DNA of 64,000 nt, from assembly GCA_973895155.1 (NCBI GenBank), contig OZ316895.1, positions 17,422,001-17,486,000 on the forward strand. The letters run 5' to 3'. The position numbers and the translations under genes are program-made. Under the pieces are notes generated by a model, which was not told the DNA's origin, made no database searches, and saw only the letters and a program-made list of their open reading frames with translations. Numbering within the stretch: position 1 is the first letter of the stretch; each line of letters begins with the position of its first letter. This document shows, one piece after another, positions 21,301 to 31,748 of this stretch. Source of the stretch: Marsupella aquatica (Eukaryota; Marchantiophyta).

Positions 21301-22422
21301 ATTTGATAGAGTACAGTACTTGCCACCGGGTAGTTGAATCTTTACGGATCCAATCCATAAAACTTTGCAAGAATGATTATTTCCCATCAAAATAGATCCG
21401 TTGATAGGAGTGTAGGATGAGAACAGTTCACGCATATAGCACATGTGATACGAGCAAGCGGAATCCAAGATCCATTGACAATCCTCAACTTGGGAAGTGG
21501 TACACAATGCAAATCTTTCACTATCCTCTTCTCGAACAACTACTTGGGTTGAAGAACCGACAACTTCTTTGAATGTGTCTTTGATGCAAAAATCCTTCTT
21601 CATGTGGCCCACTTTGTCACACTTCCAACACTTTATCTCACGAGTAGACTTGGATGGTGATTTGGATCGAGATCTAGATCTGGATCTAAACCTCCTCCTA
21701 CCAAAAGATCGGTCGTGGAACCTTCCTCGCTCCATGGGAAGTGGGTTAAACCTTTTGTTTTCATGAGATGGCTCCCTTGATTTGCCTCTTTCTACCAACA
21801 ATGCTGTTGATGATGAGGTTGAGGTAGGATGAGCTGAAGAAACCAGCTTAGACTGCATGTCATCGGTCAATAGGGCACTCACCACATCATTGTAGGATAT
21901 AGTTGTCTTATCACGGAATAGAAGAACTCGAGACAAAGATTGGTACGAAGGTGGTAGTGAGCTCAAGAGTTGTAAGGCTTTCTTTTCTTCGCTCAAATGC
22001 TCCCCCAAATTCTCTAGGTCAACCACAAGATCATTGAACTGATCGATATGATCTTGAATCTTGACTCCATCAGCCATTTTGAATTGCATAAGCTTCAGAC
22101 TTGCATACATTCGGTTTGACATCTCCTTCTTGTAGTACTTGTTGCCCAATGCTTGAAACAAGTTCGTCACCGTTTGTGTTGTTTTTTCCTCAAACTACTT
22201 CTTCACATTGTTTTTCAGGTACATGCCAACAATACTTACCGCTTGATCCTGGAGATCATGCCAATCATCATCTTCCATCTCCTTGGGTTGAGATCTTAGT
22301 ACCTTGCCTAGGCCCATCGCCCTAAGTGCATCCCTCACGTTACGTTCCCACATTGTCTAGTCCATTCGACCATCAAATTTGTCCACCTCAAACCTTTGAC
22401 CTCCAATCCTAGTAGTCGCCAT
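18387..22422 (-). pseudogene. Copia gag-pol (gag, protease, integrase, RT, RNase H), interrupted
   Basis: Reading starts at ATG 22422 (MATTRIGGQRFEVDKFDG) and meets two in-frame TAG codons in gag, near 22358 and 22194. It is then open from 22170 to 20017. That part shows the gag helices, a zinc-knuckle-like CWKCDKVGHMKKDFC with one residue more than the C-x2-C-x4-H-x4-C form, and the protease motif WILDSACSYHM. The integrase H/C finger is in WHARLGHMSEKSLEILHKRH with CDHC. Its catalytic residues are in SDVWGP, RSDNGGEYTS and VAERLNRTLLE. After shifts near 19970 and 19525 come RT (RLLKSLYGLRQSPRQW and LYVDDMLIAAH) and RNase H (DADYAGDLDKRRSTTGY), ending near 18387. Domains are intact but the frame is not. 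Confidence 0.93.
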
Positions 22423-23212
22423 CGCTGGAATGCCAAATGTAGTGTGGAGTCACCTTCCCACAAGAAATAAACGTCGAATGCTCAGATGTGGGGTGTGAAA
22501 ATAAGGCCAAAAATGAAAGTTGGTGAATTTTGAAACTGATCACTCCTATGTGTAGCCCACAAGATAACGCTCCAAATCCTGAAAATGGTTTGTCAAATGG
22601 ACTCTTGAGTGCCGAGAATTTTTACTCCAACCGGAGGGGGGTAAAAGATGAAATAATTGCCCCTCGAGGGAATCTCTTATGCCAAAGATTCCACTAGTGT
22701 ACTTTTTCAGAATCAAATGCACCAATACTTGCCTAGCTTCCCCAAGTACGCCTCTCCAAAAGTTAAAGTTGATCCAATTTTATTTGTCGCTCGGAATCTT
22801 TGACCTTCGGTAAAAATTTAAGCCTTTGGAAAAGAATCTTTTTGGGAAATTCTGTTCGCCCTTGTACAGCCCCTGTGGGGGACTTCACAAGGGGCACTTC
22901 CCCCTACCCGAGCCCTGTCAAGCCCTAAAAGGCCTCCTCAAAGTTTTCGACCTCCTCGCGCGTCCGCGGAAGTTGCAACTACTCGCGGCAGAAAGTACCC
23001 CTCGACGGATTCACTCAAATTCAATTGTTTCTATTTTTGACCTCAGGCCTTCATTGCTTCACTTAAATGAGCCCCTGATTGTGTGCTCCACACTTGTGAG
23101 AAGATTGAGTCCGATCTTCTTTCAATAGCTCCGCTTCGAAGAGGAAATCATCCGCTGTTTGCTTTGCTTGAAGCAAGTTCTATGGAGTTCCTAATCGACT
23201 GAAAAAATCTGA

Positions 23213-23226
23213 GCTCTGATACCAAT
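23213..23226 (-). other. Copia primer-binding site (tRNA-Met type)
   Basis: On the minus strand TTGGTATCAGAGC follows the 5' LTR. TGGTATCAGAGC is the classic complement of the 3' end of initiator tRNA-Met used by plant copia elements. Confidence 0.9.
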
Positions 23227-23577
23227 TGTGGGGAGAAATCAGATCAAGAAAATCACTCCAAACATACATGTGCTCAATAGTTACGTGGTTTGCCTCAAGG
23301 TTGGCTACGTCCACGGGAAGACCAAGCTTTATTAACGGTCATGTACTCAAGCATCACCATAGCTCTCATCTCTTCAAGCTCTCATCTCTTCAAGCTCTCA
23401 TCTCTTCAAGCTCCCATCTCTTGCTATATCACTGTGTTCTCTCTTGAGAACTCTCTTGTGTGTTCTCACACCTCATAGAAGTTGAAGAGATAAGGACCAA
23501 CTCTTCAACTAGGGTTTACTCTAACCCTAGTTAACATACTAACCATAGTTCAACCCAAAACTGAGTTAACCTCTACA
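23227..23577 (-). repeat. Copia 5' LTR (351 bp)
   Basis: Matches 17870-18192 over its length with scattered substitutions, which shows some age. The extra length is a tandem expansion of AGCTCTCATCTCTTCA at about 23360-23415. Confidence 0.93.
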
Positions 23578-23582
23578 TAAGG
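23578..23582. repeat. Target site duplication TAAGG (right)
   Basis: Second copy of the five-base duplication that flanks the copia element; see the left copy at 17865-17869. Confidence 0.9.
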
Positions 23583-23637
23583 GAGCTCGGCATCGGAGTC
23601 AGCGACGCCGGAGCTAAGTGTTAAGGTAGTCGAGTTC
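23583..23637 (-). repeat. Chromovirus LTR, inverted copy 3 (right part)
   Basis: Reverse complement of about 11326-11380 of copy 1 (GAGCTCGGCATCGGAGTCAG to GTAGTCGAGTTC). It completes the LTR that the copia element split. It lacks about the outermost 11 bases of the LTR and runs straight into a direct LTR copy. Confidence 0.88.
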
Positions 23638-24845
23638 TTGGGCCCAAGGCCAATGGAGTTGACGCCATTGGCAACGGACGCTTGGGGCGCAAGTTGTGGC
23701 CCGATCCGGGTCGGGCCGGTCGAGGGCCCTGAGTGGCAATCAGACCTAAGGGCCTAGGCATGAGCACTGGGTCGGCCTGGTCACAACGGGCTAAGGCACT
23801 CCGCTTGCGGATGCCTATCAAGAAAGTTATGGGCGTTGCCAGTTGGTGGCGTGCCCATTATGCGCGATGGGATCCGGGTTGGGGGCCAAATGTCTAGGGA
23901 CCAAAGCTGGTCCGGGGTGGCAGGTCTCCAGAAGCATATATGAGGGGAGTGGTGTCTCCCTGGGGGCTAAGGGCAAGCCGAAGTTGTGAGCCGCGGCGAT
24001 CGCGACACTAAGGAAAATTGTCAAACGGAAATGACGATATCTTCCCAACGGGAAGTCCTTCACGTCCGTTGGAGGACTTCTTGGGTTCATTGGAAATCTC
24101 TTGAGGAGGGCTACGCCCTCCTGAGCTCAAATAGGTCCGGGGGTGCCGTGGGTTCTGGTGGTTTGCGGGTGTTAGCTCACCTGCTTGCCAAATCCTGCCG
24201 AATAGCAGCCAAGCCGCGTTCAGCCTCCCAAGGGAGCTTGCGTTGGGGAGGCAAGGCCAAGTAGGTATGGAGGCTGCTTCCCAAGGGTGCTCGGTCCCTA
24301 GACCATCAGTGGGGAAAATCGGGAGTGGTTGCTAGGGTCGGGGCCGTTCTGGTCCCGGCGTGTTGGGACAAGCTTGGGACAAGCTTTAGGACAAGCTACG
24401 CTACTTGGGCCATGAGCATGTCCTGAGGTCAGAGCATCAGTTGGTGATGGATAGGTACGAGGGGGAACCCGGGCCGCGCCCAAGGAAGGAGTTGTCCTGG
24501 ACGGACAGTGGGCGTGGGTTCTAGTTCTGGCTTATGGCATCAGGAGAACCTATCGCTGACCTATTTACCAACGTCTGTTGAGCTTGAGTTAGGATGCTAG
24601 ACTGGGCGAGTTCTAGATTCGAAGGGGTTACTTACCGAGGTGCTTGGTTGTTTGTGCAGACAGTGAGGACCGTTGAGTAGCGGTCGTGCAGGTGAGCAAG
24701 TGCGGCTTCGTATGGGAGTGGCCGCAGGTGGTGCTAGAGGCACTTGGATGCTTGCTCGAGGTATTCCGTGGAGGCGTTCGGGCACCAAGGGCACTTAGGA
24801 GCAAGTGTCGGGATTGGTGAGGGCGCTGGGTGGCGAGGTCCACCA
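23638..24845 (+). repeat. Chromovirus LTR, direct copy 2, 5' truncated
   Basis: Aligns with about 11605-12809 of copy 1, including the TATATA region near 23935 and the shared end GGTCCACCA. The first ~290 bases of the LTR are missing. With copy 3 it forms a head-to-head inverted pair with no spacer. Confidence 0.88.
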
Positions 24846-24849
24846 CTCA

Positions 24850-25052
24850 CGGGAACACACAAGAGCCACAACACAAGCTCTCCCTATCTCTCAACTAGCT
24901 CCGTAACAATGAGCCTAAGTTCCACCCAGGGTCTGACATCAGCCCTGGCTATATGCACAACAACACTACCGTTAACACTAGCTAAATCCTAACCCGAGTT
25001 AAACTAATTGTGGTTAGCTCATGAGTCACAAAACTAGAGCAATATCTAACAG
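24850..25052 (-). repeat. Possible LTR fragment of another copia-like element
   Basis: Read on the minus strand it begins TGTTAGATATTGCTCTAG, a start typical of plant copia LTRs, and runs about 200 bp to the chromovirus LTR edge. There is no partner LTR in the window, so this is a weak call from the sequence ends only. Confidence 0.35.
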
Positions 25053-26129
25053 TTATCGGTTTGTTGAAAATTGATTTCATTTCATCACCCACACATTCCT
25101 TGGATAAACATAGGGGAGTTCATATGCTTCTCTTGCCTCCATTTCCATGGATTAATTTGTCTTCAAATGTTCTAATGCTTCTCTTGCCTCCATTTCCGTG
25201 ATGGGGTTGGGGGAGGGTTCCCCGATTTCACTTAAAAAATATATATGAAATAAAAATGAAAACGTAATGATAAATTGGAGGAGAAGCCACCTTCTTGGCT
25301 GCTTCCTAGATTTATAAAAGCATGTGGTGGCTCTCTCGTCAACTCGTGACGCAGACTACAGTAGGACTTTCTTGACTGAAATTGGACTGGACTGGACTGA
25401 TTCACACTCTGCAACGACCCATGCCGATCAGTTGATTCGCAGTTCAGCATCGCCTAGTCCTTGTGGACAGATTTTATGGAACCTCGTAGTTCCAACGAGG
25501 AAGGGAGCAAATCCTGAGACGCGAGCTCTGCTTGCTTGTGATGGAATCTGGAATGTGCGATAGTTTGTCGTGAAATTTGGGACTTGAGTGTGAGTCCAAA
25601 TCGGAAGGAAGTTCAATGGAGGTAGTCAATGATCAAGACTGTGCGGAGGGTACTGCGGATGACTGTTCGGAAGTCTTTGTTATCTTATCGACTTGATCGA
25701 TCTTGCTTGGAACTTGTACAACCTACTTGTGATATTTTTTGAACTTAAATTCCAGGTACTCACATGGGAATTCTCGGAATGTGCTTTTGGCACTTAGAAT
25801 TTTAGTTAGTGGGTGAGAATGAATGTCTTCATTGAAGCTCAAAAGTTGAAGATCCTTGGCACATTTGCTGTGCAGACCGTTTCACGCAGAGATGTTTAGA
25901 CAGGATGAAAGGAAAGATTTATGAAACACTGTCAGGCTTAATAAGAACGGAAGCAGTATTCTGCTCCGGGGTAGAGAACCCATCTGCTGATCTGAAACGA
26001 ATGATTATTGGTTCTCTGGCGGATTGGACCATATTGTTTGAGTTCTTTGCCCTTTAACACTCTTTTCTTTTATGATAGGTGCTAATGTGTCCTGCATATT
26101 CTGCTCTGAACTGTGAATTGAACGAGCAG
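25053..26129 (+). other. Region 5' of the Dicer-like exons; possible unresolved N-terminal exons
   Basis: No helicase motif is readable in any frame. Small coding-like stretches exist, such as a start ATG at 25616 (MEVVNDQDCAEGTADD), a stretch near 25829-25900 (VFIEAQKLKILGTFAVQTVS) and one near 25907-26055. They could be N-terminal exons or promoter/UTR. Their splice phases could not be linked to the first secure exon. A direct repeat of GCTTCTCTTGCCTCCATTTCC occurs near 25124 and 25171. Confidence 0.35.
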
Positions 26130-29100
26130 ATCTTATGGCTCGGATGGAGCTTCATTCTACTCTAGTACCAAAGGCTTTCCGAGGTGGATGGGCTAGTGCT
26201 TCTTCCAAAGTTTCTTTGTTTTGTTTTGCCCTTCACATTGTAGCGGAGCCAAACGATAGAGAGTATGCAGACTTTGCTCTCTTTCTAGAAGCAGACGTTA
26301 ACGACAGTATGAAGGATACTATAACTGAGCTCTATCTGAAGAAGCGACGAAAAGTGAAAATTCAGCTCGTATCCTGTGGACAGGTTGAGTTTGAAGTCGA
26401 TCAGGTATAGTGAACATCAATTGCGCATACATAGACTTCAAGCTTAATGCGTTATTGTCAGAGCTCGTCTTCAATCCCTGTAAATGGTCCTCAACAGCCA
26501 TGCAGGTGTAGTTCTTGCGAGTCCCCTTGCTGCAAATGTTAGGATGTACGAATAGTCTTTTCCGTGTTCTATTTGATTGCCCCGCAATTTCTTGCAGAGT
26601 TCCCTCAACAGTATCCATTTCTCTGAAGAGTGGTATCGTCTCTTGTAAAGTCGTGAATGTCGTTTGAGAAGATACTGACACTGATGGGAACTCCCTAACC
26701 TGCCGTTGGTGTGTAGCGGGGTCGAGCCTTCGCATTTTCAAAAGCGCTGATGTGGAGTCCTGCTCTACACTTCCTGCACTTTCCTTTTGCAGTTAATGTC
26801 TCGTGGTGCACTTTTTTTCTTACTGCAGTTAACGGATGCTATGAGGTTCCAAGAAAAAATCTTCAGCATAACGCTAGGCTCGACGACTGAAAAGAACATC
26901 CAACCAAACTGGGACCCAGCGTTGCTTTATCTGATACTCCCATTGCTACCGCGAACCAGAAGCCCAGCTTCAGTTGATTGGAAACGCGTGCGAACAGTCT
27001 TGACGGACGTTGTTCCGGGATCTCGTCCATTGTTTCGAGCTCCAAGGGAGGATTACACTGAGGATGAATCTCATCCATCTGACCACGAAAGCCAGTCAAA
27101 GACTGGGGCTTTCGTTCAGATGGCAAATGGGCCTGTATCTCTGGATGCAGCTTTAAATTCTTTAGTGGAAGATATCCGCAACGGTAATTTATATATCATC
27201 GTTCCTGATATGGATAGCCACAGCGCTTTTGGAGACCATCACAGCGGTCTCGGGTACTCTCTTTCACAGACGCAGAACCATTCGCAGTCTTCGACCTAGG
27301 TCGATTGCTATAAAGAAATGCTAGGGAGCACATTGACATTTCTGGAAATTTCATGATTTTTGAGTGTTTTGTATTATCGCTTGCTGTTTCACATCATATT
27401 TGTAATCTGGTATAGGTTGGACAGATTCCATCCTAAACAATTGCGGCTAATGGGAAAGCCATTGAAGAAGATGGACAATCTTCTGGATAACACAAAGACC
27501 GGACCAGACAAACAGTCAGGTGATTCAATTCTGTCTTTGCCAACAGAGTGCCGACTCATCGGTTAATCTTTTCCTGCTTGATGTACTTGGGAGTCTCAAT
27601 TCTTCGTCAGGAAAATGGACATGGAAATGTCTTGATATCCAGGAATGTTGATTGACGGAAATCTAGGCTTTAGAGTTCAACTTCGCTTTTCCATCACAAA
27701 GCCAGTTTACGTCGGAAGGGTGAGTGTCTTCTAAACTTGTCTAGGGTCAGAAGTTCACAACAAAATCGTACAATCAATGAAAGTACCCATGATGTACATC
27801 TTGAATTTTGAGATTTTGAGGTTTACAATGGAAAGGTTGAAAAGCAAAGCGCCTTGGATTCTCAAAATCCTGTTTTCGTCATCTTCGCAGAGTCTGTTGT
27901 GAAAGAGGAATGGTTTACGAAACTTCGGCCTGAATGGTGCTGCCTAAAAGTACTTGGGTTTTCTTCTCAAGTTATGAACACGGTGTCCTTGATGCCATCT
28001 TTCATGCATAGAGTTGAAAAATTACTATTAGCAACTCAGTTGCAGGAGGAACTTGAGGCAGCTTTTAGTGAAGCAGCAAAGGTGTTTCCCACGACGGTAG
28101 CTCTCTTCCTCCTTCAAATCCATTAGTTCAACATTAAGGATGATGAACTCATATTAGTCTGCGACTAATTTTGGACCTACATGGCGTTTTAACTAAGGTA
28201 TTGTTGACGCTTCGTAGGTTCTTCAAGCGTTGACCAGGGCTAGGTGCAAGGAAAGTTGGAGTTTGGAGAGACTTGAGTTCTTTGGTGATGCCTTTCTAAA
28301 GTTCGCAGTGAGCAAACGTCTGTTTCTGGTCAATGATAAAGCGAGGGAAGGTCAACTCACTGACATGAAGAAAGAGGAGATCTCGAACTCCTCCTTACAC
28401 CAACGAGGTGTTGCCCATAAGTTGACTGTAAGCTCCTGTCCGTTTGGCCAAATTGGGAAAGAGTACCTATATGTGTTTGAGATTAGGCCCAGTAGCCTAA
28501 CGAGAGTTCTAGACGATAAATTCCAGTTTACACTATATTTCTAACGGCTCTCTGACGAGTTCTAGACTGGAGATATTATGGGTATCCATTCATGTACTTC
28601 TTAATTGATTGGAATGCTTCTGTGTATTGAGAGTGCTTTTCAATGAACTGACTCTGGACGATCTTATAGGTGCCTTTGTAAGGGCGGTTTCTTTTGTCTT
28701 GAATTCCTCGTCCTGTCTTGGTGAAAGTTCATCAATGGCATGAGCATCATGGGTTCTAGCGCTTTTGCTTTATAGTCACGCATTGATGAATTTGGTTAGA
28801 ATTTCGTGCCCCTGATTCTGTTCCGGGCCGTATGAGTCAGTTGACCTAAGTTGGAATTGGTGGGGATCTACACAGCTGTACATCCTCGATGAGCTTTTTA
28901 ACCCACTGCAATGGAGTGCACCGGGTCGGCCGTGTCGAGTGCATTGTGATGCAAGCAACCGAGCTGCGATACATGACGTAGAACTCATTGTAGATGCATC
29001 AAACCCCAATCAAGTCAAATGCAGTGAAGGGTATCGCTGGCTAAAGGAAAAGGCAGTCGCTGATGTGGTGGAGGCTTTGATTGGAGCACACTTGGTGGAC

Positions 29101-30912
29101 GGGGGCTCTGAGGCTGCTCTTGCTTTTATGGAATGGGTGGGCATCAGTGTATATTTTGACAAGAATCTGATCTCTGAAGCAAGTATTCGCTGTGCTGGTG
29201 ACATCCGTTTTGTTCAAGAGAAAGATCTTAGTAAACTGGAGAATATTTTGGGGTACTCATTTCAGAACAAAGCTCTTCTAGTTGAGGCCCTGACACACGG
29301 ATCATTTCAAGTTCCTTCTCATTATTGCTACCAGGTACTTAAAACTTTCGCATTGTACAAAATGTTCAGAAAGTGTGAATTTCCGCAATGACTGTTTTTA
29401 GCAAGAAAATGAGTGAATTTTCCTAGTTTGCGTCGTGCGTATGTTCATCTAGTACGGTGAATGTAGAGGTGTTCTCGCTTTGTACACCCTAGTGAGAATC
29501 ATTTCTACCCATTTACTCGTTGCAAATGCACAAAGAGCCTGAATGCTTGCAGTGCATGATTGGCCTGGAAAAAATGTAGATACAAACATCACCATCTTTA
29601 GAGTCCCCTTGTTTTCGTGGATCGATGATTGCTTGTACGAGTTCTGGAATGTTTGAGTGATCTGCAGTATGAAGTAAGTGAAGTTAACGTATAGAAGGGA
29701 AGGGACTTTCATGTTGGTAAAATGGTAGTCACGCGCATCTAGCATTGATGTCCTTTAGTTTCTCCAATATTTTTGCTTTTGCTTTGAACTCATGGACGAG
29801 CTTTGGGGGTATATTTAATAAATGATTTATGTGACAGAGGCTGGAGTTTCTTGGCGATGCGGTACTGGACTACCTAATCACACGTCATTTTTATGAAAAT
29901 TTGCCCCACTGCCCACCTGGCCTTCTCACGCACCTGAGAGCAGCAACAGTGAGAAATGAAATCTTTGCTAATGTTGCAATTCGGCGGGACTTGTACAAGT
30001 TTCTCCTTCATGAGTGCCCAAGTTTTACCGAGGCCTTTAAGGAGTTGGTGCTGTCTAGCGAAACTGCGGAGCCTGGCTACGGTTGGGGAAGTCAAAAGTC
30101 AGAAGTCGTCACAAGTCCAACGGCAAGTTTAGCCAAAATTTCCTGTACTTGGCCCTGGTCTAGTGTCTCCTTTTCCATGAAGGGAAGGTCATCTGAAATT
30201 ACTCAGAACTAGAGTTGTGCTTTAGATTACGTTTGATGTGTTTCTGCAAGGAACTAACGCAGATTAAAGGTCTGTATTGGCATGGTCATGTATTCTAGCA
30301 TGCATATTCAAGTTGACTCGTATCATATTTTCATTCTCAAATTATCGTTGGTGAGCCTTGGCTAAGCTGTTGAATGGTTTTGTCATGAATTACTGGCAGG
30401 TTCTTGCTGATTTGGTGGAGTCCCTTGCTGGTGCAGTACTTGTTGACACAGCATTCGATACCAGAAAAGTATGGTCTGTCTTTGAGCCTTTGCTGCAACC
30501 CATTGAAACTCCAGCCAAACTCTCTCTAAACCCAGTAAGTAAACTGCTCGAACTTTGTAGCCAAAAAAATTGCGAACCTGAGTACACAGCCACATTGGAA
30601 GGTACCCAAATGCTTGTCAAGTACACAGTAAGTACAGGGAACCAGATAATTGTGTCACGGGCAACGAAGCCAGACAAGAAGAGCGCAGAGCGAGAAGCAG
30701 CTATTGAGATGCTGGAAAAGCTGAAGGTTTTTTGCTTATCATTATACTGTTCGTTTGCTAGTGAATGCTGTTTTCCACTTGCTGACTTGCTGTTACACTT
30801 TCAGATTTCTCATACAATTCATGAGTCAAACTATGTTGGAGATGTTTTACATGATTGCCATTCGACATCTTTAAGGCTGGGAGTGTTCGACCACTCCTAT
30901 CCCATGGACTAA
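26130..30912 (+). CDS. DCL: Dicer-like endoribonuclease (PAZ region, RNase IIIa, RNase IIIb, dsRBD); helicase part not found
   Basis: Cuts double-stranded RNA into small RNAs. Nine exons chain in phase without a stop: 26130-26404, 26829-27253, 27416-27519, 27891-28081, 28218-28427, 28876-29334, 29838-about 30104, 30400-30726, 30805-30912 (about 788 residues). The first two cover the platform/PAZ region (VDWKRVRTVL, MANGPVSLDAALNSLVED) and the next two its end and linker (KPLKKMDNLL, SLMPSFMHRVEKLL). RNase IIIa has LERLEFFGDAFLKFAVS and ADVVEALIGA. RNase IIIb has RLEFLGDAVLDYLITRHFY and LADLVESLAGA. The catalytic Glu and Asp residues are therefore present in both. A dsRBD follows (LNPVSKLLELC to SAEREAAIEMLEKL). 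The family usually has about 1400-1900 residues with an N-terminal DExH helicase and DUF283; neither is seen in the window. It could be a helicase-less minimal Dicer-like gene or a truncated copy. The clade (DCL2/3/4) is unclear. Confidence 0.9.
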
Positions 30913-31748
30913 GTCAACGGAGCTTCGGAGCCTGGACAGGAATCCTGCCAGACACAAAATTCTCAAGAAGCGATGCTAAGGCACAAGATGCAGCAGAATC
31001 CTTAGCTCGTTGTGTGTTCTTCATGGGTTCGCCCTTGCATTTGATATCACAGAGGGCGTAGTCATTTGTACTCCCTGTTTTCCTCAACCTACAGCTTAGG
31101 CTCACGACGTAGGCAAACCTGCGAGCAGGCACAACATTACAAATTCACATCCTTGTAGTTTAGCTAGACAGTTATTTTGTAAAAATAATTACCGATGTGA
31201 ATGCCAAATGGAACGTAATGTTTTCAGCCAGGTCACTGTGAATTAACACACGGAGCAGAGAACAGAATCTGAATGAACGATCAACAAAAACGAAATCTGC
31301 TATTTCACAACCGTAATTCAGAATCTGAAAAGACTTTCCAAAAATATGGACTCTGATATTTCACACTCATAATGTTTTGGCTTTTGTTAACATGTTTTCC
31401 CTTCAACGATCCACTTTGTGTTTCTTGTCCATTGCCCCAAATACATCTCTGGACTTCAAAATTCAGCAACCCGCCCTTCAACAGTAGAAAGTCTCCATTC
31501 ATGAGAATAGATGCCCAGCTACAAACTAAACAAGGTGAAAATGCGAGGAAACTTGATGGACTCTAAACCAACGATTAAATCATCAGGAAAACACTTACAT
31601 CTTACGTGCAGCATTGACGATCATGTTAGTTTCAACAACTGCTGAAACCAAGCCATATCAGACAGGATCCAGTAACAAACCATGAGATATGAGCCATGCT
31701 TGAAATGACTCGCAAAGCGAACTACAAACCAAAAACTGTCACCAGTAC
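30913..31748. other. 3' region between convergent genes
   Basis: The plus-strand frame 30876-31061 could be an alternative last exon of the Dicer-like gene (see findings). Beyond about 31061 no domain is seen. Minus-strand sequence near 31570-31625 with a GTAAGT donor may hold another small exon of the facing dsRBD gene. Confidence 0.4.

Larger units (their letters stand above)
17870..23577 (-). mobile_element. Full-length Ty1/copia retrotransposon, nested in chromovirus LTR
   Basis: The element is complete in structure: LTRs at 17870-18192 and 23227-23577 with TG...CA ends, target duplication TAAGG, polypurine tract and tRNA-Met-type primer site next to the LTRs, and gag-PR-IN-RT-RH order on the minus strand. 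Integrase lies before RT, which defines copia. The coding region has stops and frameshifts, so the copy itself is not autonomous, though the YVDD box of RT is intact. It inserted into an inverted chromovirus LTR whose two halves flank it, so it is younger than that LTR. Confidence 0.95.
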
